This document shows, piece after piece, positions 27,664 through 36,964 of a stretch of 64,000 nt of DNA. The translations under genes and the position numbers were made by a program. This DNA comes from Chryseobacterium sp. OSA05B. GTDB taxonomy: Bacteria > Bacteroidota > Bacteroidia > Flavobacteriales > Weeksellaceae. The first letter of the stretch is position 1. Every line of letters starts with the position of its first letter. The notes under the pieces are model-generated. The model saw nothing but the letters and a program-made list of their open reading frames with translations, had not been told where the DNA came from and searched no databases. The stretch is taken from positions 1 through 64,000 of the forward strand of contig NZ_JAHXYH010000009.1 in assembly GCF_019970065.1 (NCBI RefSeq), written 5' to 3'.

Positions 27664-27778
27664 TGTCAAATGCTGCAGGCAGAATTTTAATATGATGCCT
27701 GCAGTCATTTAAAAGCTTTAACAACCTTCCGTTTATGAAACATTTTCAGTAACAGCAAATGATACACAATACAATATT

Positions 27779-28492
27779 ATGAAAACAAAGTTAAAAATTC
27801 TCAGTATTTTATGCACCTCACTGGTGTGTTGTACAGCGTATGCTCAGGTCGGCATCAAGACCGATACGCCTAAAAAGACGCTTCATGTCAACGGATCATT
27901 ACAGGTTACCAACGAAGTCAATGTTGGAGGTACTGACAACACAGAAGGTTCTGCGGGAACTTCAGGCCAGGTGCTTACTTCAAAAGGAAGTAATGCACAT
28001 CCTGAGTGGCAGAGTATTGAAACCTTGAAAGGATCAATAGCCAACTCAATCTATATACAGGGGACAGCTCCTCAAGTCATAAATCAGGGAAGCACTTTGG
28101 ATGTACCCGGAGTGACAACCACCATTACCGTACCTGCGGGTAAAACCCAAACCGTTTTATTTATGATTTTAGGCTATGCTCTAAGACCTACTATTGTAAG
28201 CGGAGCATCTTCACAGGGTGTATTTACTTTATTACAGAATAACGTAAAAATTTCATCAGCGTATGCATCTTCAAATTCTTCTGATGCTTCGGGCGGACTT
28301 AATAATTTACCGGCTCCAATAACCTTTTTTAAAGCTGTAACATTAGTTGCTGGTACTTATACTTTTAGGGTTCAATATGCAGCATGGTCTGCTAATCAAA
28401 TTGTCAACTTCGTCCCATCCAATTTTGCTGGCTACAATGGTGATACCGAAGCTATGCTGACCAAAATGCAGGTATTTGTATTTAATAATTAA
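27779..28492 (+). CDS. secreted protein of unknown function
   Basis: 237 residues with a signal peptide (MKTKLKILSILCTSLVCCTAYAQ cleaved near residue 23). A short motif follows, common at the N-terminus of flavobacterial surface proteins (VGIKTDTPKKTLHVNGSLQV), then GTSGQVLTSKGSN. The rest is a beta-rich domain (TTITVPAGKTQTVLFMILGY) resembling trimeric or TNF-like folds only loosely. There is no T9SS sorting domain. It lies 115 bp after the subtilase gene. I do not assign a function. Confidence 0.75.
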   Translation: MKTKLKILSILCTSLVCCTAYAQVGIKTDTPKKTLHVNGSLQVTNEVNVGGTDNTEGSAGTSGQVLTSKGSNAHPEWQSIETLKGSIANSIYIQGTAPQVINQGSTLDVPGVTTTITVPAGKTQTVLFMILGYALRPTIVSGASSQGVFTLLQNNVKISSAYASSNSSDASGGLNNLPAPITFFKAVTLVAGTYTFRVQYAAWSANQIVNFVPSNFAGYNGDTEAMLTKMQVFVFNN

Positions 28493-28544
28493 CAGGATAC
28501 GCTTTTATAAAAAATAAGACATACGATAACACTTTTTATTTCTA

Positions 28545-28628
28545 AACAGGCAGGAGGTATTATTTTCCTTTCATCGTAATAATCAAGAATTTTATCTTTT
28601 CATATTCCAAGCCTCCTGTCCTGTTTTT
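28545..28628. terminator. possible long-loop terminator between convergent genes
   Basis: AACAGGCAGGAGG (28545-28557) pairs with CCTCCTGTCCTGTT (28612-28625) with one bulge and is followed by T's on the plus strand. The loop is about 54 nt, which is long for a terminator. Confidence 0.4.
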
Positions 28629-28649
28629 ACCATTTCACCATTTAAGGAA

Positions 28650-29585
28650 TTAAAAAGCTTTGATCTCATTGTATATTTTCCGGGTACAAGGAGTTACAAT
28701 ATCCAGTTCCTTTCCGAAATTCAGAACGGCACCCCCTAAGAGTTCCAGCTCATTATTTTTTTTCCCGGAATTGACATCGAGTTGCAAAGAAGTGGGCGTT
28801 TCAAAAGGGAATGCAGCTGCTTTGTCAAAGGTTTTCTGAATAATATCTTCATCCAGAACGATTCCTTTTTTATCAGCAATCGCTTTTATCTCTTTCATGA
28901 TCTCTGATGCTTCATGTTTCTGTTCATCATTCGTACAAACGGTTCCGATAGAGGAATTATGCTTTGCTGTTACAAGCCCGAAGCTGGCGATGAAAATATA
29001 TTTGGTCCAGATATCTGTTAAGGAATTATCTTTAAAATCAAGGTCGATTTTACTTTCTTTAAGGAGATCTACGATCCAGTTTACATCCTCTGAAAAATGT
29101 TGCGGATCTCTGCCTACGATCATTTTTCCTGCTTTTCCTTTATGCTCAACAACCCCTTTTTCTTTGATATGTGAAGCTACATAAAGACATGTCGGCAGAA
29201 TAATATGATCCGGAATTATTTTTCTTATTCTTTCATAAATATCGGCACCGTTCATCATAGGAAGTAGTATGGTATCCTTGCCGATGGTGTCTTTGAGCTG
29301 ACGGCAGATATTCTCTAGATCATATTCTTTGACACAAATCAACACCAAATCCGGATCATTGATCTCATTAACACTCTGCACTATAGCATCTGGATGGGTA
29401 TGGTTTACAGAATGTTCGGGAGAAAGAAGAACCAAACCATTTTCCTTTACTTTTTTATATGTTTCACTTCTTGCGATGAAAGTTACCTTATATTTTTGGG
29501 CAGTCTCATTTTCCTGATTGATTTTAAAACCGAAATATCCGCCTACTCCACCTAATCCGGCCACTACGATATGTTTCTTAGTCAT
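28650..29585 (-). CDS. ketopantoate reductase family protein (PanE/ApbA)
   Basis: 311 residues. An N-terminal Rossmann nucleotide-binding motif (VVAGLGGVGGYFGFKI) is followed by LICVKEYDLENICRQL and MMNGADIYERIRK, then the C-terminal helical domain with LTDIWTKYIFIASFG. The family reduces 2-dehydropantoate to pantoate with NADPH, on the route to coenzyme A; paralogues act on other 2-oxoacids. It is a lone minus-strand gene. Assignment as the true PanE is not certain because paralogues are common. Confidence 0.85.
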   Translation of the reverse strand: MTKKHIVVAGLGGVGGYFGFKINQENETAQKYKVTFIARSETYKKVKENGLVLLSPEHSVNHTHPDAIVQSVNEINDPDLVLICVKEYDLENICRQLKDTIGKDTILLPMMNGADIYERIRKIIPDHIILPTCLYVASHIKEKGVVEHKGKAGKMIVGRDPQHFSEDVNWIVDLLKESKIDLDFKDNSLTDIWTKYIFIASFGLVTAKHNSSIGTVCTNDEQKHEASEIMKEIKAIADKKGIVLDEDIIQKTFDKAAAFPFETPTSLQLDVNSGKKNNELELLGGAVLNFGKELDIVTPCTRKIYNEIKAF

Positions 29586-29938
29586 ACATTAATTTTTAAC
29601 AAAGATGGCTTTCAAATCTGAATATATCACTTGACAAATGCGAAGAAATTGGAGGGTATATTTTAGACAGCAGATTTTAGACATCAGATTTCAGACACGA
29701 GACATGAGACTTTTAGGTTGAGGTTAGAAATATCAATAGTGATTGGTAGATTCAAGAACCAAGAGTCAAGATGCAAAAACATCAGATAGTATGACTGTGA
29801 CTTCGAGGCCCACAGTCACCAGATGGCAACTCATTAAATAAATCACTAGAAACCAGCAACCAGTAGCTCCCTTTTACTTTCAAACCCTCCGACGCCCAAA
29901 CACGTATCACGTATCCCCAAACTCTCAAACCCATACGA
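29586..29938. other. intergenic region filled with degenerate repeat text
   Basis: 353 bp with no credible gene. It holds the 37-nt repeat at 29678-29714 and short word repeats: AACCAGCAACCAGTAGC near 29849, ACACGTATCACGTATCC near 29900, and AAACTCTCAAAC at 29919-29930. Confidence 0.7.
29678..29714 (+). repeat. TCAGACATC-type dispersed repeat, copy 1
   Basis: 37 nt starting TAGACATCAGATTTCAGACA. The inverted copy at 36071-36107 differs at three positions; 18695-18726 is a looser copy. Confidence 0.8.
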
Positions 29939-30520
29939 CTACATTTTATTGATGTCCCGTCTGATCCGGCTCAAGGAACTGTCTTTTATTCCCAGATAGG
30001 AAGCAATAACTTTCAACGGTACATGCTGGAATATATCCGGATGCTTTTTCATCAGGTTGAAATACCGTGTAGAAGCTTTCTGGCTAGCCATTTCGATCAA
30101 GCGGTCGTGGATGCTGTAATAATTCAGTACAAAGAGCAATCTGCTGAATTCTCTGAATTCCGGGATGTTATGAAAATTATGCTGTACATTTTCCAACCCC
30201 GTTTGCCAAAACGAACAGGCTGTAATGGTCTGGTAGGTTTCCTTTGCAGGCTGCTGTCTGAAGAACGACAGAAAGTCATTGACAAAGCAGGGCGCTGCAT
30301 AAATATTGGTAGTGATTTCTTCATTATCCTCATTCAGAATAAAGGAACGGACATAGCCTTTCTCCAAAAAAAATGTTTTGGTGCTGACCTCATCTCTATT
30401 CAGGAGTACTTCATTCGCTTTTAAGGCAAAGGGGATGAATGTCTCTGTAATTTTCTCCACCACCTCTTCTTTGATGTCAAACAGAGAGTGGAAATAGGTA
30501 TTAATAGATGATTTGTCCAT
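29939..30520 (-). CDS. Crp/Fnr family transcriptional regulator
   Basis: 193 residues. A cyclic-nucleotide-binding-like beta-barrel covers about residues 15-120 (FALKANEVLLNRDEVSTKTF; FFLEKGYVRSFILNED). A C-terminal HTH covers about 150-193 (VPLKVIASYLGIKDSSLSRI). There are no Cys clusters of the Fnr type. The family senses small ligands or redox signals. It lies about 80 bp downstream of an LLM oxidoreductase/unknown protein pair on the same strand. Confidence 0.87.
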   Translation of the reverse strand: MDKSSINTYFHSLFDIKEEVVEKITETFIPFALKANEVLLNRDEVSTKTFFLEKGYVRSFILNEDNEEITTNIYAAPCFVNDFLSFFRQQPAKETYQTITACSFWQTGLENVQHNFHNIPEFREFSRLLFVLNYYSIHDRLIEMASQKASTRYFNLMKKHPDIFQHVPLKVIASYLGIKDSSLSRIRRDINKM

Positions 30521-30598
30521 AATAATTCAATGCGTTTCACGCCACTTTCAAAAGTACATAAATTCCATGAGAATTACCATGAATAAAGGAAATCATGA

Positions 30599-30961
30599 CT
30601 AAAATTCCTCCCATCCTTCATTCTGTGGATCATATTTTGCAAATTCGCCGGTATCGGTAAATTCAGATGCAGTCATTCCCACTTCAAAAATAGAGCTTTC
30701 ACTTAAATTCGCATTGAAATATAGGCCTTTTTCTGTCAGTAAAGCATTTCCAAAATCTTCATCCGGGTGACTGAAATGAAGCCCGTAGTCATCTTCTCCT
30801 GTTAATTGATAGTTGTATTTTAAAAGACGTTCCTTTAATCCGGTGACCTGTTTTTCTGTAAAAGGTACAAGATTTTCTTCCCTGTCAAAAAAGCTGTCGT
30901 CATCGGCTGCCTGTTCTTTTTCTTTTGTTTTAATGGTGAATAACTGGATATTGTAGCTCAT
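30599..30961 (-). CDS. small acidic protein of unknown function
   Basis: 120 residues from the ATG at 30959-30961 (MSYNIQLFTIKTKEKEQAAD); an upstream TTG would add two residues. It is acidic and soluble, with no signal or transmembrane segment (QLTGEDDYGLHFSHPDEDFG). I do not recognise the family. It lies 16 bp downstream of the LLM oxidoreductase gene on the same strand, so it is probably co-transcribed. Confidence 0.75.
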   Translation of the reverse strand: MSYNIQLFTIKTKEKEQAADDDSFFDREENLVPFTEKQVTGLKERLLKYNYQLTGEDDYGLHFSHPDEDFGNALLTEKGLYFNANLSESSIFEVGMTASEFTDTGEFAKYDPQNEGWEEF

Positions 30962-30977
30962 AAGCAAGGTGTGATTA

Positions 30978-31970
30978 TTAATTGGCCAATATAATACTTT
31001 TGTAGGTATCCATACGGTCTGTTTCCCGATACATATTACAGAGGATCAAAAGCTCATCCGTATTGTATTCCTCAGCCTTTTCCAGAAGCTTTTCTGATAT
31101 ATTTCCGGGAGTTCCCAGAATAATATGATCCAGAATCTTAAAAAATTCTTCTTCATCTTCAGTTCCGAGAATCCTCTTTTCAATTGTTTCAGTGGAAAGA
31201 AGGGCTTCAGGAGCCTGAATATGCCTTGCCTGCAGAAACTGGTAAGCCATCCCGTAGGCATTATATCGGGCCGATTTCAGATCTTCTTCCACTGAAACTG
31301 CAACAGCAACCTGCAGTGAAGGAACCGGGCTATACCGGTTTCTGTCAAATTTGTTTAGATAGGTTTCAGTACTGTCCACTCCCTGATCATTTCTCATAAA
31401 ATCCGCATAGGAATATCCTACGCCATGTTTTGCAGCTTCTGTAGCAGACTGGATTCCCGAGCCAAGCCAAAGAATCTCAGGAAGGTGGGCAACATGTGTA
31501 GGTTGAGCAATAAGTCCTCCATAAATCCCCTTCTCTTCTTTAATATATTGTATAATTTCTTCAAGTTTTGTTTCCTGGCTGGATAAAACAACAGGTCTGT
31601 GATTATTAAGCGCTGAAACGGCATCCTTTAAACCTCCCGGTGCTTTTCCCAGTCCCAGAATAAAACGTTCAGGATACATACTTCCCAGCATTTTCGCCCA
31701 TTCCGCGATCTTATAGGCTGAATAATTCTTCATCATAATCCCTCCTGTTCCTACTTTGATGCGTTTGGTCTTACTTAATATCACGGCAGAAAGAATCTCC
31801 GGACTGGAGCTCCCGTAGGCTTCCACCCCGTGATGCTCAGAGTAGATCACACGATGAAAACCTGCTTCATCTGCACATACGGCGAGATCGATACTGTTCT
31901 TTAAGGCTTGTAAAGCACTCCCTCCTTCAACGGTTGGAGACTGATCCAGAATGCCTAATTTTAATTTCAT
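30978..31970 (-). CDS. LLM class flavin-dependent oxidoreductase
   Basis: 330 residues, a TIM-barrel luciferase-like monooxygenase. Typical motifs are LGILDQSPTVEGGSALQAL at the N-terminus, HRVIYSEHHG near residue 40, IKVGTGGIMMKNYSAYKIAE, and PERFILGLGKAPGG. The family uses FMNH2 and oxygen to oxidise small organic substrates. It precedes a small unknown gene by 16 bp. The substrate is unknown. Confidence 0.9.
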   Translation of the reverse strand: MKLKLGILDQSPTVEGGSALQALKNSIDLAVCADEAGFHRVIYSEHHGVEAYGSSSPEILSAVILSKTKRIKVGTGGIMMKNYSAYKIAEWAKMLGSMYPERFILGLGKAPGGLKDAVSALNNHRPVVLSSQETKLEEIIQYIKEEKGIYGGLIAQPTHVAHLPEILWLGSGIQSATEAAKHGVGYSYADFMRNDQGVDSTETYLNKFDRNRYSPVPSLQVAVAVSVEEDLKSARYNAYGMAYQFLQARHIQAPEALLSTETIEKRILGTEDEEEFFKILDHIILGTPGNISEKLLEKAEEYNTDELLILCNMYRETDRMDTYKSIILAN

Positions 31971-32022
31971 ACCAGCTGTTTACTTTACTGTAAAACTAAA
32001 AATAATTTATCGATTGAGAGGC

Positions 32023-33162
32023 CTATGTCTTTGAACTTAATGCTATGATTCGTGCTTTGGCATATGTGATCTGTTCCTGTTCTTTCTCCGGATCCGGTTT
32101 GTTTTTCAAATACAGATTATAGTAGGTTACCGCATTTTTGGTCTGTTTCAGGTTGAAATCATAAAGAACTCCCAACCGGTAATAAATTGTATGATTAGTA
32201 TGATGAAACGTAAGACCTCTTTTGTACGCTTCCAAAGCCTCTGAAAACTGATTTTTATTTTCATAAATGCCCGCCAAAGCAGTATAGTAAAGCGCCGTAT
32301 GCTTTGAGATCCCTTCATCGATGGTTTTTTTAGCATATAGTATTGCGTTATCATAGTCCTTCAGTTCGCGATAACTCAGAGCCATATAATATAAAGTTCC
32401 TTCATTCTGAATGCCCAAGTCTTCCAATGTTTTAAAAAGAGCTGCACATTTCTGATACTCTTTTAAATAGAAATAAGCCTGCCCCATCTCATTAATCACG
32501 TTGGCATCCGAATCCTCTTTTATCAGCTTCTCCCCGGTTTCAATGACTTCTTTGTATTTTCCCAGCTGATTAGCTAAAGGAAGCTGTGCAGATTGTAATG
32601 TAAAGTTGCCATTATCAGCCTCGATAGCTATTCTGAGCACATCATAGGCCCGTTGATACTGCTTAAGTTCACGGTAAGCTGTAGAGAGATCAAAAGCAAC
32701 ATCAGGATCCGTAGTATTCAAGGTATTGGCTTTCTTCAGGTAATTTAGCTTTTCTTCAGCAGTATCTCCGAAACCCGCCAATTGTCTGTAGGCATTGAAA
32801 TTGAGACTGTCCAGCTGAACAATCTGTAAAAGGTAGGTTTTGGCTTTCTTTCCGTTCCCTCTTCTGGAATTGATATTTGCTAAACTGAATAAAACAGGAA
32901 TATTGTTGGGTTCAGCAGCATTCACTTTCAGATAGTTTTTCTCTGCTTCCGGCAACTTTCCCGACATCATATGACAATAAGCCATTTGGGTCAATGCTTT
33001 GATGTCTTTCGTATCTTCAGGATAGATATCCTGCAGATATTGGGCAGCTTCGGCATACCGCTGGGATTCATAATACTCAAGGAGTTTTTCTTTATCGATT
33101 GCCTGAGCAGTAAGGTTTGAAATACTGGAAATAAAAAGGCAGATGCAAATCAGGATTTTCAT
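32023..33162 (-). CDS. TPR repeat protein, exported
   Basis: 379 residues with a signal peptide (MKILICICLFISSISNLTAQ) and at least eight tetratricopeptide repeats across residues 30-360 (ALTQMAYCHMMSGKLPEAEK; YYRLGVLYDFNLKQTKNAVT). TPRs form a superhelical scaffold for protein contacts, here in the periplasm. It is a lone minus-strand gene. There is no enzymatic domain; the partner is unknown. Confidence 0.85.
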   Translation of the reverse strand: MKILICICLFISSISNLTAQAIDKEKLLEYYESQRYAEAAQYLQDIYPEDTKDIKALTQMAYCHMMSGKLPEAEKNYLKVNAAEPNNIPVLFSLANINSRRGNGKKAKTYLLQIVQLDSLNFNAYRQLAGFGDTAEEKLNYLKKANTLNTTDPDVAFDLSTAYRELKQYQRAYDVLRIAIEADNGNFTLQSAQLPLANQLGKYKEVIETGEKLIKEDSDANVINEMGQAYFYLKEYQKCAALFKTLEDLGIQNEGTLYYMALSYRELKDYDNAILYAKKTIDEGISKHTALYYTALAGIYENKNQFSEALEAYKRGLTFHHTNHTIYYRLGVLYDFNLKQTKNAVTYYNLYLKNKPDPEKEQEQITYAKARIIALSSKT

Positions 33163-33350
33163 ACTTGTGATTTGTAACTAAATTATCAGTTATTTGAATA
33201 TTTTCCAAATTTTACAATGAAATTATTCACTAATTAAAGATATAAACAGATTTTACTTAAGATCAATCATACCTGTTTTTGTTTTTAATTCCAGTTTTTT
33301 TGTAATTTAATTTCCTGAAAAAGCCGATCAAAAAACAGTGCAACATTTCT

Positions 33351-34109
33351 ATGAACAACGAATTCTATTACCAATTTATCAAACCGGATCCTTCTCTGGC
33401 CAGCTTTGTAGAAAATATCGGCATGTTTCATAATCCGTCTGATACAGCAAAAGAAGTTGTCGTAATGCCTGACGGACGAGTCGATTTGTTTTTTATGCGG
33501 TTCGGACCTGATGATCCATTCAGTGTTTTTCTCATCGGATTGGAAACGGCACCGGAACAGCGAGCTATCTTACCCGGAACGATCGCTTTTGTTGTCAGTT
33601 TCAGGCCAATCGCCGTTGAATATATCCTGAAAACTTCAATTGCTGATCTGCTCAATACCGCGAGAATTCTTCCTGATGACTTTTGGAATCTCACAACGGA
33701 TGATTTTAAAGATCTCAACACATTCACCAAAAAAATATCGCAAATCGTAACAAAACTTCTCCCTGAAACCGTTGATGAAAGAAAACGAAAACTTTTTGAC
33801 CTCATCTATTCCTCAAACGGCGAAATGAGCGTAAAGGATCTTTCGGAACAGATAGGCTGGAGCAGCAGACAGATCAACCGTTATTTTAATCAGCAGTTCG
33901 GACTTTCTTTAAAAGCCTATTCCACGATTCTTCGCTTCAGAGCATCCTTGGAACATATTGCTGATGGTAAACTATTTCCGGAGCTCAATTTTACAGATCA
34001 GACTCATTTCATCAAAGAAATCAAAAAATTTTCAGGCGTACCTCCGAAAGAATTATCCAAAAATAAAAATGACCGATTTATACTATTATCCGTATTGAAA
34101 CAGAAATAA
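33351..34109 (+). CDS. AraC family transcriptional regulator (DUF6597 type)
   Basis: 252 residues. The N-terminal domain has the pattern of DUF6597 regulators (YYQFIKPDPSLASFVENIGM; VMPDGRVDLFF). The C-terminal HTH is at about residues 160-240 (MSVKDLSEQIGWSSRQINRY; FNQQFGLSLKAYSTILRFRA; FSGVPPKELSK). It lies 19 bp upstream of a TetX-family monooxygenase gene on the same strand and so is likely to regulate that operon. Confidence 0.88.
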   Translation: MNNEFYYQFIKPDPSLASFVENIGMFHNPSDTAKEVVVMPDGRVDLFFMRFGPDDPFSVFLIGLETAPEQRAILPGTIAFVVSFRPIAVEYILKTSIADLLNTARILPDDFWNLTTDDFKDLNTFTKKISQIVTKLLPETVDERKRKLFDLIYSSNGEMSVKDLSEQIGWSSRQINRYFNQQFGLSLKAYSTILRFRASLEHIADGKLFPELNFTDQTHFIKEIKKFSGVPPKELSKNKNDRFILLSVLKQK

Positions 34110-34128
34110 TTTTGCATCAGTAAAATGA

Positions 34129-35295
34129 ATGACAATGTTAATAGAAAATAAATCAATTGCCATAGTAGGCGGAGGTCCGGGAGGACTGACGCTGGCCAGA
34201 CTTTTACAGCTTAAAGGTGCTGATATAAAAGTCTATGAAAGAGATCTCAATAAAAATGCAAGGGTACAGGGTTCCCCGCTCGATATGCATGAAGGTTCGG
34301 GTATGGATGCTCTGCGCGGTGCAGATCTGCTGGAAGAATTTAAACAGAATTACCGTCCCGGTGCAGACAAAACACTGATCGTGAACGAACATGCGGAAAT
34401 CGTTTACAGTGATCATGAAACGAAACCTGATGAAGATTTCGGGAATCAGCATTTCCGTCCTGAAATAGACCGTGGACCGTTGCGAAATATGCTTCTCGAC
34501 TCTCTAAAACCAGAAACCGTGGTATGGGACAGCCATTTTCTTTCGATGGAAGCACAAAACGGAGGCTGGCTCCTGCATTTTAAAAACGGTTTTTCAGCGT
34601 ATGCAGATATTGTGATTGCTGCCGATGGTGCCAATTCAAAGATCCGCCCTTACCTTACAGACGTTAAACCGATCTATTCGGGAATTTTAATGCTGGAAGG
34701 GAATGTTTCCAATGCTGAAAAAACGGCTCCTCGTATCAAAGAACTGATCAAAGACGGTAAAATAATGGCTTTCGGAAATAATAAAAATCTACTTCTGGGT
34801 CAGAAAGGAAGCGGTGATCTTGGATTCTACGCCAGTTTCAGAACAAATGAAAACTGGGCGCAAGAAAGCGGTCTAGATTTTTCTGATCCAAAGCAGATTC
34901 TGGAATGGTTCAAAAAAGAATATCCTGAATGGAGCAGCATCTGGTACGAGCTTTTTGAAAACGCTTCGGTTCCTTTTATTCCGCGTCCAATCTATTCGAT
35001 GCCTTTAAATCAGCTATGGAAAGCTCAACCCAATCTGACTCTGCTTGGTGATGCCGCTCACGTGATGCCTCCCTTTGCCGGAGAAGGCGCGAATATGGCG
35101 ATGCTGGATGCCCTGGAACTCAGCCAATGTCTGACTTCTGATCAATTCGGTACATTGCAGGAAGCCATTTCCCTTTATGAACATCAGATGCGTCAAAGAG
35201 CTGCTGAAGCTACCAAAGATTCTTTAGACAATGGAGAAAAGATGCATTCTGAAACGGCATTGGCTACGATGCTGGAATTTTTCACCAGTCATTAA
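34129..35295 (+). CDS. FAD-dependent monooxygenase, TetX family
   Basis: 388 residues, the same length as Tet(X). The FAD-binding motifs are visible: GGGPGGLTLARLL near residue 14 and GDAAHVMPPFAGEGANMAML at 307-326. The overall pattern follows Tet(X). However, the tetracycline-contacting residues of Tet(X) (R213, H234, G236) correspond here to K211, G232 and Y234, so tetracycline inactivation is not supported. It probably hydroxylates another aromatic substrate. It lies between an AraC gene and a DinB gene. Confidence 0.85.
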   Translation: MTMLIENKSIAIVGGGPGGLTLARLLQLKGADIKVYERDLNKNARVQGSPLDMHEGSGMDALRGADLLEEFKQNYRPGADKTLIVNEHAEIVYSDHETKPDEDFGNQHFRPEIDRGPLRNMLLDSLKPETVVWDSHFLSMEAQNGGWLLHFKNGFSAYADIVIAADGANSKIRPYLTDVKPIYSGILMLEGNVSNAEKTAPRIKELIKDGKIMAFGNNKNLLLGQKGSGDLGFYASFRTNENWAQESGLDFSDPKQILEWFKKEYPEWSSIWYELFENASVPFIPRPIYSMPLNQLWKAQPNLTLLGDAAHVMPPFAGEGANMAMLDALELSQCLTSDQFGTLQEAISLYEHQMRQRAAEATKDSLDNGEKMHSETALATMLEFFTSH

Positions 35296-35375
35296 GTTTT
35301 TTAGCACAAAATAGTCTGAAATGTTTTTGCCCGTCCCTTTATTTTCAATAATTTACAGGAGCAAAAGACCTATTT

Positions 35376-35879
35376 ATGGAAATCACCTCTGTAACATCAT
35401 TTATTGATTATTATGAAAAAGTACGGGCCAGAACGCTTCGGCTTATTGAAGTGGTTCCGCCGGAGCACCTTGATTTTTCGTATAAACCGGGAAAATTTAC
35501 GATTGGTGATCAGATCAGGCACATTGCTGCGATCGAAAGATATATGTACGGTGAAACCATTTCGGGAAGAAAAAGTGCGTACCAGGGTTGCGGAAAAGAG
35601 CTGGCAGATGGTTATGAGACGATCATCGCATTCTTTAATGAAATGCACAGGCAGACGATAGAAATTATTCGTGGGCTTTCTGACGAAGACCTCAACCGCA
35701 AATGTCTGACACCTCCGGGAAATGAAATTTCTGTCTGGAAATGGCTGAGGGCCATGATAGAACATGAGATCCATCATAGGGGCGAATTATACATCTACCT
35801 CAATCTGCTGGATGTGAAAACTCCCCAGATCTACGGCTTTTCGGCTGAAGAGGTTCAGGATATGAGTGTGAGGTTGTAG
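35376..35879 (+). CDS. DinB family protein
   Basis: 167 residues forming the DinB/YfiT-like four-helix bundle. The metal-binding histidine pattern is H in IRHIAAIERYMYG near residue 53 and the pair in MIEHEIHHRGELYIYLNL near residue 130. Members are metal-dependent and include thiol S-transferases and DNA-damage-induced proteins of unknown role. It follows the TetX-like gene by 80 bp on the same strand. Confidence 0.87.
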   Translation: MEITSVTSFIDYYEKVRARTLRLIEVVPPEHLDFSYKPGKFTIGDQIRHIAAIERYMYGETISGRKSAYQGCGKELADGYETIIAFFNEMHRQTIEIIRGLSDEDLNRKCLTPPGNEISVWKWLRAMIEHEIHHRGELYIYLNLLDVKTPQIYGFSAEEVQDMSVRL

Positions 35880-36056
35880 CTACAGTTTTGAGTAGCTGAT
35901 TGTCAGTTGCTAGTTAAAATAATGCAGTTGTTTGTTGATTCGTAATAAATAAGTTAATCCGATCCTTGTTTAGATGCTTAGATAAGCAGATGGATTTTTG
36001 GATAAACGTAAGGGCGCAAGGTTTTTTCTAAATGTGAATATTTAAGGCGCAAGAAA

Positions 36057-36072
36057 ATCAAAGATTTTCAAA
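36057..36072 (+). repeat. ATCAAAGATTTTCAAA dispersed repeat, copy 2
   Basis: Identical to 6682-6697. It lies in the 243-bp gap after the DinB gene, next to a word repeat of GGCGCAAG (near 36013 and 36046). Confidence 0.5.
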
Positions 36073-36107
36073 GAGTCTCATATCTTGTGTCTGAAATCTG
36101 ATGTCTA
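36071..36107 (-). repeat. TCAGACATC-type dispersed repeat, copy 2 (inverted)
   Basis: Its reverse complement matches 29678-29714 at 34 of 37 positions. It ends 16 bp from the stop of the next minus-strand gene. Confidence 0.8.
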
Positions 36108-36122
36108 GCCTCTGATATCTCT

Positions 36123-36887
36123 TTAGTCATAAAAATCCAGCTCATCAAAGTCCTTGATCTCAGAAAGCGTCATCAGTTTTGTTGTTTTTAATTTTTTCCA
36201 TCTATCTTCAAATACTTCATCACCGCCTTCCGCGTCATTATTGACATTGGTTTTATCAAGCTGTTTTCCGGTTAAAAAATTAATACTGGTCGAACTGTTC
36301 ACTCTTGGACCTGTATTAGAGCTGCCATCATAGCCGATCAGTTCAAAATCTGAGCTTCCATATCTGAAAGTATAGGTCCAATAGCCATATCTGCCATGGG
36401 CATAATGAATGTACAGCTTTTCTTTTTCAGCGTAAACATCCAGTTCGGGTGCGTAATACACTCCTCCTTCTTCGTTTTCTGAGGAGAAACAGGTTTCATT
36501 TTTAGAGGCAAGTTCATACCCCTGTCCTTTTTTGAAAAGAATGATGATTCCACGGCGGTTGCGATCGAGTTTTCCGCGGGATTCGTCGTTGACGATATTA
36601 GCGGGATCTACTTTTTTGATGATGAGAATACAGTCTTCTGCTCCGTCCTTATTTAAGTCTCCGAAAGATTTCTCAAAAACCTTATAACCTTCCGGTACAA
36701 ATTCGGCGGGATCTTTTTTCGTTTCAACAACAGGTTCAGCTTTTTCAGAAGTGGTAACTGCTGTAGTATCTGAGACGATTTTATCAGTGGACTGAGGCTT
36801 TTTTTCTTCTTTTGAACATCCGCAGATCAGGATAAGTGATAAAGGAAGCCAGGTGAACTTGACAAAGCTCGATATTTTTTTTTTCAT
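36123..36887 (-). CDS. lipoprotein with FG-GAP-like calcium loop
   Basis: 254 residues with a lipobox (LSLILICGCSKEEKK), a Thr/Ser/Glu-rich linker, then a domain with an Asp-rich loop of the FG-GAP/EF-hand kind (FGDLNKDGAEDCILI) and beta strands (YIHYAHGRYGYWTYTFRYG). This looks like a lipid-anchored extracytoplasmic protein. Similar proteins are common in Bacteroidota and mostly uncharacterised. It is a lone minus-strand gene. Confidence 0.75.
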   Translation of the reverse strand: MKKKISSFVKFTWLPLSLILICGCSKEEKKPQSTDKIVSDTTAVTTSEKAEPVVETKKDPAEFVPEGYKVFEKSFGDLNKDGAEDCILIIKKVDPANIVNDESRGKLDRNRRGIIILFKKGQGYELASKNETCFSSENEEGGVYYAPELDVYAEKEKLYIHYAHGRYGYWTYTFRYGSSDFELIGYDGSSNTGPRVNSSTSINFLTGKQLDKTNVNNDAEGGDEVFEDRWKKLKTTKLMTLSEIKDFDELDFYD

Positions 36888-36964
36888 AAATGATCAGGTT
36901 TGGCCATACAGGCAGAACCCAAATGTAAGCATTTCAGGAAATTCCTTCAAAATACTTTTTTTAA

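Noticed and set aside
27779..28492. Phage tail fibre gene
   Set aside because: It has a signal peptide and no other phage genes are near; the N-terminal motif is common on flavobacterial surface proteins.
34129..35295. Tetracycline resistance gene tet(X)
   Set aside because: The fold and length match, but the tetracycline-contact positions are substituted, so it is called only a family member.
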